DNA from: Sulfuricella sp.
GTDB taxonomy: Bacteria > Pseudomonadota > Gammaproteobacteria > Burkholderiales > Sulfuricellaceae
Reading direction: 5' to 3'
Length of the DNA stretch: 11,604 bases
Assembly: GCA_030691435.1 (NCBI GenBank)
Contig: JAUYEK010000291.1
Span: 1-11,604, forward strand
The notes under the pieces were generated by a model. That model worked only from the letters and a program-made list of their open reading frames with translations. It was not told where the DNA came from and ran no database searches. A program made the translations under genes and the position numbers. Below, in pieces: positions 7,761-11,604 of this stretch (positions are counted from its first letter, which is position 1; the number at the start of each line of letters is the position of its first letter).

Positions 7761-8978
7761 ATGCAAGATCACGTCTATCTCGCCCGCCAGCCGATCGTTG
7801 ACAACCAGCAAAAGATCATTGGCTATGAACTCCTGTTCCGCCACAGCGCGGGAGCCACCAATGCCAGCTTCACCGATGACCATCTAGCCACCTCCAAGGT
7901 GCTGGCCAACATCCTCAGCAACATGGGGGCGGAATGGCTGCTGGGCGACAAACTGGTCTTCATCAATGCCTCCGCCTCCATGCTGATGAGCGATTTCCTC
8001 AAGCTGCTGCCGGTCAACCGGGCAGTACTGGAAGTCCTGGGAAACACTCGCGCGACCCCGGAGCTGCTGGCACGCTGCCACGAGCTCCGCACGCTGGGAT
8101 ACCGCCTGGCCATGGACGACTTTGATCTGGCACCGGAAAGCGCCCCGCTGCTGGCAATCGCAAACTTCATCAAACTGGATGTCCAGAAGCTGAATGCCAG
8201 CGGCCAGCTTGAGACCCATGTTCGCGCCCTGGAAAAGCACCCGGCCCAGATGATTGCAGAAAAGGTCGAAACCCAAAGCGAACACGCCATTTGCAAAAAA
8301 CTGGGGTTCACCTATTATCAGGGCTACCATTTCGCCCACCCGGAAACGCTGAGCGCCAAGGTCATCAATCCCGCCTACGCCGTCGTGCTGGAACTGCTCG
8401 ACAAGGTGCGCAACAATGCGGAAGTCAAGGACATCGAGTCTTCCTTCAAGCGCGACGTAGCCCTTTCCTTCAAACTGCTGCGCTACATCAATTCTGTCGG
8501 CTTTGGCCTGTCCTGCGAAATCCAGTCACTGCGCCATGCACTGGCGATTCTCGGTTATCAGCAACTGTACCGCTGGCTGACCCTGCTGCTAGTCACTGCG
8601 GGGGAAGGCAGCACCTCGCCCGCCCTGATGAAAACAGCCGTCACCCGCGGCCGCCTGGCCGAGCTATTGGGCACGGATATGCTGGGAGCCGCAGATCGCG
8701 ACAACCTGTTTATTGTTGGCGTGTTCTCTCTGCTCGACGCCATGCTGGAAATGCCCATGGACGAGGTACTGGACAAGCTCTCTCTGCCGGAAGCGATCTC
8801 CGATGCGCTGCTGTCCCGGCAAGGGCTCTACGGCCCCTTCCTGGATCTCACCATAGCCTGCGAGGAAGGGGATTCCGACCACATCGAGAAGCTGGCGTTT
8901 TCCCTCCAGCTGGAACCGGACAAGATCAACCAGGCTCACCTTGCCGCACTGGCCTGGGTGGAAACCCTGGGGATATAA
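7761..8978 (+). CDS. EAL-HDOD domain protein (YuxH/CdgJ-like)
   Basis: The protein has 405 residues. The N-terminal half (about 3-195) is an EAL-type domain. The last half (about 200-400) is an HDOD domain, recognisable from the stretch around DVALSFKLLRYINS (232-245). Several EAL landmarks remain: E23 in YELLFR (the EAL position), N69, E91, D119/D120 in MDDFD, K138 and D140 in IKLD, E167 and E170 in AEKVET, and Q187 in YYQGYHF. The DDFGTG loop is changed to DDFDLA and the ELTE motif is altered, so cyclic-di-GMP hydrolysis is uncertain. Proteins of this layout have been tied to motility control, for example CdgJ of Vibrio cholerae. It starts 22 bases after cheA and is likely co-transcribed, which suggests a role in chemotaxis or flagellar output. 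AAGGG stands 12 bases before the start, a long spacing. Confidence 0.9.
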   Translation: MQDHVYLARQPIVDNQQKIIGYELLFRHSAGATNASFTDDHLATSKVLANILSNMGAEWLLGDKLVFINASASMLMSDFLKLLPVNRAVLEVLGNTRATPELLARCHELRTLGYRLAMDDFDLAPESAPLLAIANFIKLDVQKLNASGQLETHVRALEKHPAQMIAEKVETQSEHAICKKLGFTYYQGYHFAHPETLSAKVINPAYAVVLELLDKVRNNAEVKDIESSFKRDVALSFKLLRYINSVGFGLSCEIQSLRHALAILGYQQLYRWLTLLLVTAGEGSTSPALMKTAVTRGRLAELLGTDMLGAADRDNLFIVGVFSLLDAMLEMPMDEVLDKLSLPEAISDALLSRQGLYGPFLDLTIACEEGDSDHIEKLAFSLQLEPDKINQAHLAALAWVETLGI

Positions 8979-9023
8979 CAAGTAGAGATGCGAGGAAGTT
9001 AAACTTTCCCGACAACAAGTTCA

Positions 9024-9149
9024 AACCCAGATTGTCCATTGGAGCCAAGACACCGCTGTGGGAGCGGCGCCCTCGCCGCGATTTGCGGTCGCATTCGCGC
9101 CGGGGCGGCGCTCCTACAGGCACGGGCATTCCAATGGACAATCTGGGTT
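9024..9149. mobile_element. MITE-like palindromic element, full copy
   Basis: The ends are perfect 20-base inverted repeats: AACCCAGATTGTCCATTGGA at 9024-9043 and its reverse complement at 9130-9149. Inside is a REP-type core. An arm at 9056-9070 (CTGTGGGAGCGGCGC) matches the reverse complement of 9105-9119 at 13 of 15 positions. Within the left half, GCGGCG (9064-9069) pairs with CGCCGC (9074-9079) around a four-base loop. The element is 126 bp and has no coding capacity, so any movement would need a transposase encoded elsewhere. It lies between the stop codons of the EAL-HDOD gene and the DUF971 gene. A shorter relative lies at 9566-9646 in the opposite orientation. Confidence 0.75.
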
Positions 9150-9150
9150 A

Positions 9151-9165
9151 AACCTAGATTGTAGC
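9151..9165. repeat. Partial terminal-repeat-like sequence at the DUF971 stop
   Basis: AACCTAGATTGTAGC resembles the element end AACCCAGATTGTCC, differing at two of the first 13 bases, and begins one base after the full element ends. On the minus strand it supplies the TAG stop (9154-9156) of the DUF971 gene and its last few codons. It may be a remnant of another element end or a chance resemblance. Confidence 0.4.
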
Positions 9166-9537
9166 CGGTTCTCGGTTGGCGCCAGCCTCGTTCATGCGCT
9201 CCAGATATTGCTCCCAAAGCACTTCCTGGTTGACGCCCAAGTCATGCAGATAATCCCATGAATACAGGCCGCTATCATGGCCATCCGAGAAAACCAGCTG
9301 TACGGCATAGCTGCCCACCGGCTGAACATCGGAAATTTCTACATTCTTCTTGCCCACCTGCAATACTTCCTGCCCCGGACCATGGCCGCGCACCTCGGCA
9401 GAAGGCGAGTAAACCCGCAGGAATTCGCAAGGCAGCTCAAAACGCTGCCCATCGGAAAATGCAATCTCCAGCATGCGTGATTTCTGGTGGAGCTTGATTT
9501 CCGTCGGCATCGGCGTTTTGCTATCCAATCCTGCCAT
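9154..9537 (-). CDS. DUF971 family protein (gamma-butyrobetaine hydroxylase-like N-terminal domain)
   Basis: The protein has 127 residues, a usual length for the free-standing form of this family. Recognisable stretches are the FSDGQRFELPCEFLRVYSPS segment (28-47), EVRGHGPGQEVL (48-59), PVGSYAVQLVFSDGHDSGLY (73-92) and SWDYLHDLG (93-101). The family shares a fold with the N-terminal domain of gamma-butyrobetaine hydroxylase. The free-standing bacterial protein has no settled function that I can name. The ATG at 9537 is preceded by AAGGAAG at good spacing, and M10 is a weaker alternative start. In many betaproteobacteria this gene sits near ubiE, but here it stands alone. A copy of one palindromic element lies on each side, and the last residues (about EPATI) appear to come from element-like sequence. 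Confidence 0.88.
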   Translation of the reverse strand: MAGLDSKTPMPTEIKLHQKSRMLEIAFSDGQRFELPCEFLRVYSPSAEVRGHGPGQEVLQVGKKNVEISDVQPVGSYAVQLVFSDGHDSGLYSWDYLHDLGVNQEVLWEQYLERMNEAGANREPATI

Positions 9538-9565
9538 AATTCTTCCTTTCGATGATTCGATTCAG

Positions 9566-9646
9566 CCCAGATTGTCCATTGAAATGCTCGTGCATGTAGG
9601 AGCGCCGCCCCCACAGCGGCGTCCAGGCTCTAATGGATAATCTGGG
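9566..9646. mobile_element. MITE-like palindromic element, internally deleted copy
   Basis: CCCAGATTGTCCATT (9566-9580) and the reverse complement of 9632-9646 agree at 14 of 15 positions. Read forward, this copy aligns with the reverse complement of the 9024-9149 element across most of its length, including GTAGGAGCGCCGCCCC, CACAGCGG and the GGCTC(C/T)AATGG end. By eye it lacks 41 bases from the core. The missing piece is bounded by GCGCCGC-type direct repeats, which suggests deletion by slippage. TTCAG occurs directly on both sides (9561-9565 and 9647-9651), a possible five-base target duplication. It lies just upstream of the DUF971 start, inside that gene's likely promoter region. Confidence 0.72.
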
Positions 9647-9674
9647 TTCAGTAGTAACTGATAGAGCGAGAAAG

Positions 9675-9691
9675 CCCCATTCTACATGGGG
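9675..9691 (-). terminator. Hairpin after the SDR gene, possible terminator
   Basis: CCCCAT (9675-9680) pairs exactly with ATGGGG (9686-9691) around a five-base loop, about 60 bases beyond the SDR stop. Read in the SDR direction it is followed by CTTTCTC, which is only a weak T-rich tail. It could help end SDR transcription before the DUF971 gene. Confidence 0.35.
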
Positions 9692-9750
9692 GAGAACAAA
9701 CCGGATTTCAAGCCTGCGGATCACAAACCTTCCAACCACACCCGTCCGGG

Positions 9751-10596
9751 CTATTTGCTGCCGCCCCCTCCCACTGCGGCAAGCAGCTTATCCATCCAGC
9801 CATCAGGCAAAACCCGCTTTAGCGCGGCGAACAGGTGGGTGGGGACAGTCACGTGGTAGCGAATTTTTGGGTGCCGGCTCTCCAAGGCATGAATGACTTT
9901 GTCCAGCACCGCCCCGGGCGGGAGCGTGAACGGCACGGCAGCCCCCTCCTTGACCAAGCGACGCTCCATGACGAGGTATTTCTCGCGATGTACGCTCTGC
10001 TCCACATCGATGTTGCGCTTGTAGGCCTTGTAAGAATTCGCCCGGAAACGGCTCTCGATCGGCCCCGGCTCGATCAGGGAGACATGAATGCCGCTGCCGC
10101 GAAGCTCCAGCCGCAGCGTATCGGCGATCCCTTCCAGCGCGTATTTGCTGGCGATATAGGCGCCCCGGTAGGGCAAGGCAACCAGCCCCAGCACCGAGCT
10201 GTTCATGATGATACGGCCGTAGCCCTGGGCGCGCATCACCGGGATAACCCGGTTGGTCAGCTCAACCGTGCCGAACAGGTTGGCCTCGAACTGCTCGCGC
10301 AGTACCTCACGCCGCAGATCCTCCACCGCGCCGGGCTGGCCGTAAGCGCCGTTGTTGAACAGGGCATGAAGCCGCCCGCCGCTGCGCGCCAGAACCTCAT
10401 CCAGCGCACGATGAATGGAAACCGAATTAGCCAGGTCGAGCTGCACGCTTTCCAGGCCGTCAGCCTCAAGCGTCCGCACATCCTCCGTCTTACGGGCCGA
10501 GGCGAAGACGCGATAGCCGCGCTTTGCCAGCCCTGCGGCAACGCAACGCCCGATTCCGCTGGAACAGCCCGTGATCAGGATATTTGGGGGAGTCAT
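9751..10596 (-). CDS. Short-chain dehydrogenase/reductase (SDR) family oxidoreductase
   Basis: With the start at 10596 the protein has 281 residues. It shows the classical SDR pattern. The cofactor loop TGCSSGIG lies at 9-16, preceded by a hydrophobic strand. NNGAYG (81-86) stands at the NNAG position. N106 lies in EANLFG, the catalytic serine is S133 or S134 in MNSS, and the YxxxK pair is Y147 and K151. EPGPIESRF follows at 176-184. It should be an NAD(P)-dependent oxidoreductase of the 17-beta-hydroxysteroid-dehydrogenase-like group, but the substrate cannot be read from sequence. ATG 10596 is chosen because it leaves the usual short lead before the Rossmann strand and has a weak AGG ahead. 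ATG 10611 would add five residues with no visible ribosome site. The gene diverges from mlaA, and nothing in the context ties it to chemotaxis. Confidence 0.92.
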   Translation of the reverse strand: MTPPNILITGCSSGIGRCVAAGLAKRGYRVFASARKTEDVRTLEADGLESVQLDLANSVSIHRALDEVLARSGGRLHALFNNGAYGQPGAVEDLRREVLREQFEANLFGTVELTNRVIPVMRAQGYGRIIMNSSVLGLVALPYRGAYIASKYALEGIADTLRLELRGSGIHVSLIEPGPIESRFRANSYKAYKRNIDVEQSVHREKYLVMERRLVKEGAAVPFTLPPGAVLDKVIHALESRHPKIRYHVTVPTHLFAALKRVLPDGWMDKLLAAVGGGGSK

Positions 10597-10670
10597 GGCG
10601 CGCCTATTCATCCAAATACTGCGATATCTTGCAACTCTTCATGCCAAATGGTTCCTACATCAATAAATCA

Positions 10671-10700
10671 TTGATACAATGTTCCACTGAGAATAATAAT
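10671..10700 (+). promoter_or_regulatory. Candidate sigma70 promoter for mlaA
   Basis: TTGATA (10671-10676) matches the -35 consensus at five of six positions. AATAAT (10695-10700) matches the -10 at five of six with an 18-base spacer. The surrounding sequence is AT-rich and lies between the divergent SDR and mlaA genes. Transcription would begin only a few bases before the mlaA ATG, so the leader would be short. Confidence 0.4.
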
Positions 10701-10715
10701 TCGGATACTGCAAAA

Positions 10716-11462
10716 ATGCATGCAACCTTTTTCAAGCTCCCGACCGTGATGCTATTAAGCCTTGCCCTGCTCGGCTGTGCCACTAACGGCGACCCTCGCG
10801 ATCCTCTGGAACCGCTCAACCGCGGCATCTACAAATTCAACGACGTGGTGGACAAAGCGGTGATCAAACCGGTTGCCACAGGGTACAAGGAAGCCATGCC
10901 TGGTTTGGTGCAAACCGCTGTCGGCAATTTCTTTTCCAATCTGGATGACGTGCTGGTGCTGCTCAATGACCTGCTCCAGTTCAAACTCGACCAGGCCGCC
11001 TCGGATCTCAGCCGTCTGGCCTGGAACACCTCTGTCGGCATTGTCGGCCTGATCGACGTCGCCACCCCGATGGAGCTGCCCAAGCACAATGAAGATTTTG
11101 GACAAACGCTGGGATATTGGGGCGTTGGCAACGGCCCCTATCTGGTACTGCCATTCTTTGGCCCCAGCACCCTGCGCGATACCGTTGGAACAGCGGTAGA
11201 CATGCAATTCGACCCGGTAGTGCAGCATACGCCGGTTCCCGAGCGCAATTCGGCGATTGCCGTCCACACCGTGGATACCCGTGCGCGCCTGTTTGACGCA
11301 GAGAAAGTGCTGGACGAAGCCGCCATCGACCGCTATGTCTTTCTGCGGGATGCCTATCTGCAGCGGCGGCGTGGTTTGGTTTATGATGGCAATCCGCCAC
11401 GTGAGAAGTTCGAGGATAATGACGATCCTGCTCCTTCCACCCCAGCCTCGTCCCGCCCCTGA
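10716..11462 (+). CDS. mlaA: Outer-membrane lipoprotein MlaA (VacJ)
   Basis: With the start at 10716 the protein has 248 residues. A lipoprotein signal peptide (MHATFFKLPT, then a hydrophobic run) ends in the lipobox LLGC with Cys21. The +2 residue is Ala, not Asp, consistent with sorting to the outer membrane. The family hallmark DPLEPLNRGIYKFND follows at once, with later conserved stretches such as EDFGQTLGYWGVGNGPYLVLP and GPSTLRDTVG. MlaA removes mislocalised phospholipid from the outer leaflet of the outer membrane and passes it to periplasmic MlaC, in the Mla pathway. The C-terminal tail is Pro/Ser/Asp-rich and probably disordered. The frame stays open upstream to 10584, but that extension lacks a signal peptide and crosses the promoter region. 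No other mla genes are in the window, so this copy is not in a visible mla operon. Confidence 0.94.
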   Translation: MHATFFKLPTVMLLSLALLGCATNGDPRDPLEPLNRGIYKFNDVVDKAVIKPVATGYKEAMPGLVQTAVGNFFSNLDDVLVLLNDLLQFKLDQAASDLSRLAWNTSVGIVGLIDVATPMELPKHNEDFGQTLGYWGVGNGPYLVLPFFGPSTLRDTVGTAVDMQFDPVVQHTPVPERNSAIAVHTVDTRARLFDAEKVLDEAAIDRYVFLRDAYLQRRRGLVYDGNPPREKFEDNDDPAPSTPASSRP

Positions 11463-11471
11463 ACTCCGGAT

Positions 11472-11490
11472 GCTCCGCGCATAGCGGAGC
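11472..11490. terminator. Hairpin between convergent genes
   Basis: GCTCCGC (11472-11478) pairs exactly with GCGGAGC (11484-11490) around a five-base loop, ten bases after the mlaA stop. No T-run follows on the plus strand, so intrinsic termination is unproven. Its place between two converging genes suggests a shared terminator or transcript-end stabiliser. Confidence 0.45.
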
Positions 11491-11505
11491 GATAAGCAGC
11501 CGCCC

Positions 11506-11604
11506 CTAGAAATTCGCCGCCTCAACCTCGAGGTAGGCGCGGCTGATATTTCCGCCCATGTTGACTTCATATTCCTTGAGCCTTTCCCATTCGGCAAGAT
11601 CCAG
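11506..11604 (-). CDS. C-terminal end of an unrecognised protein (partial)
   Basis: The minus strand is open from the right edge for 32 codons to a TAG at 11506-11508. The visible peptide contains EWERLKEYEVNMGG and ends ISRAYLEVEAANF. Third-position base use is GC-rich, as in the neighbouring genes, which supports real coding. Its convergent placement against mlaA with a hairpin between them also fits a gene end. I do not recognise the family from this short piece. Confidence 0.5.
   Translation of the reverse strand: MDLAEWERLKEYEVNMGGNISRAYLEVEAANF

Noticed and set aside
9024..9149. CRISPR-like or tandem repeat interpretation of the palindromic blocks
   Set aside because: Only two copies, in opposite orientation, with a gene between them and no regular spacers, so an inverted-repeat element explains them better.
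8291..9151. Plus-strand frame of 286 codons overlapping the EAL-HDOD gene and running into the palindromic element
   Set aside because: Out-of-frame shadow of the EAL-HDOD coding sequence, Arg/Pro/Gly-rich, with its end made of repeat sequence.
9835..10674. Plus-strand frame of 279 codons opposite the SDR gene
   Set aside because: Antisense to a gene with all SDR motifs in order, with no recognisable family of its own.
10755..11597. Minus-strand frame of 280 codons opposite mlaA
   Set aside because: Antisense to a complete MlaA with signal peptide and hallmark motifs. The frame also differs from the partial gene at the right edge.

Overview
The window looks like chromosomal DNA of a motile, Gram-negative betaproteobacterium, possibly an environmental Nitrosomonadales/Gallionellales-type organism. 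That placement is inferred from the style of the proteins (CheV/CheY/CheZ/CheA, FlrBC, DUF971, MlaA) and from the compact, fairly GC-rich sequence. No rRNA or other taxonomic marker is present. No phage, plasmid, CRISPR or tRNA features were seen.

Layout. (1) 1-2231, minus strand: a flagellar two-component pair. A PAS histidine kinase of the FlrB/FleS type is followed by a sigma54-dependent response regulator of the FlrC/FleR type, cut by the left edge. The two genes are separated by 200 bp that hold a decayed inverted repeat. (2) 2232-2565: divergent intergenic region. (3) 2566-8978, plus strand: a chemotaxis cluster in the order cheV, cheV, cheY, cheZ, [palindromic insert], cheA, EAL-HDOD protein. 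(4) 8979-9750: a DUF971 gene on the minus strand, flanked on both sides by copies of one MITE-like palindromic element in opposite orientations. (5) 9751-10596, minus: an SDR-family oxidoreductase. (6) 10716-11462, plus: the outer-membrane lipoprotein MlaA, divergent from the SDR gene. (7) 11506-11604, minus: the C-terminal end of an unrecognised gene, convergent with mlaA.

How the genes work together. FlrB/FlrC would activate late flagellar genes at sigma54 promoters. The adjacent cluster carries the core of the signalling relay. CheA phosphorylates CheY, which acts on the flagellar motor. CheZ removes the phosphate. The two CheV proteins combine a CheW-like coupling domain with a receiver domain. 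The EAL-HDOD protein, 22 bp after cheA, may link the cluster to cyclic-di-GMP or motility control. No cheW, cheR, cheB or receptor gene is in the window. The CheA appears to lack the P2 (CheY/CheB-docking) domain.

The genes themselves belong to known families. The least ordinary material is between them: a 126-bp element with perfect 20-bp terminal inverted repeats, an 81-bp internally deleted copy of it, an interleaved inverted-repeat insert between cheZ and cheA, and a separate inverted repeat inside the flrBC pair.
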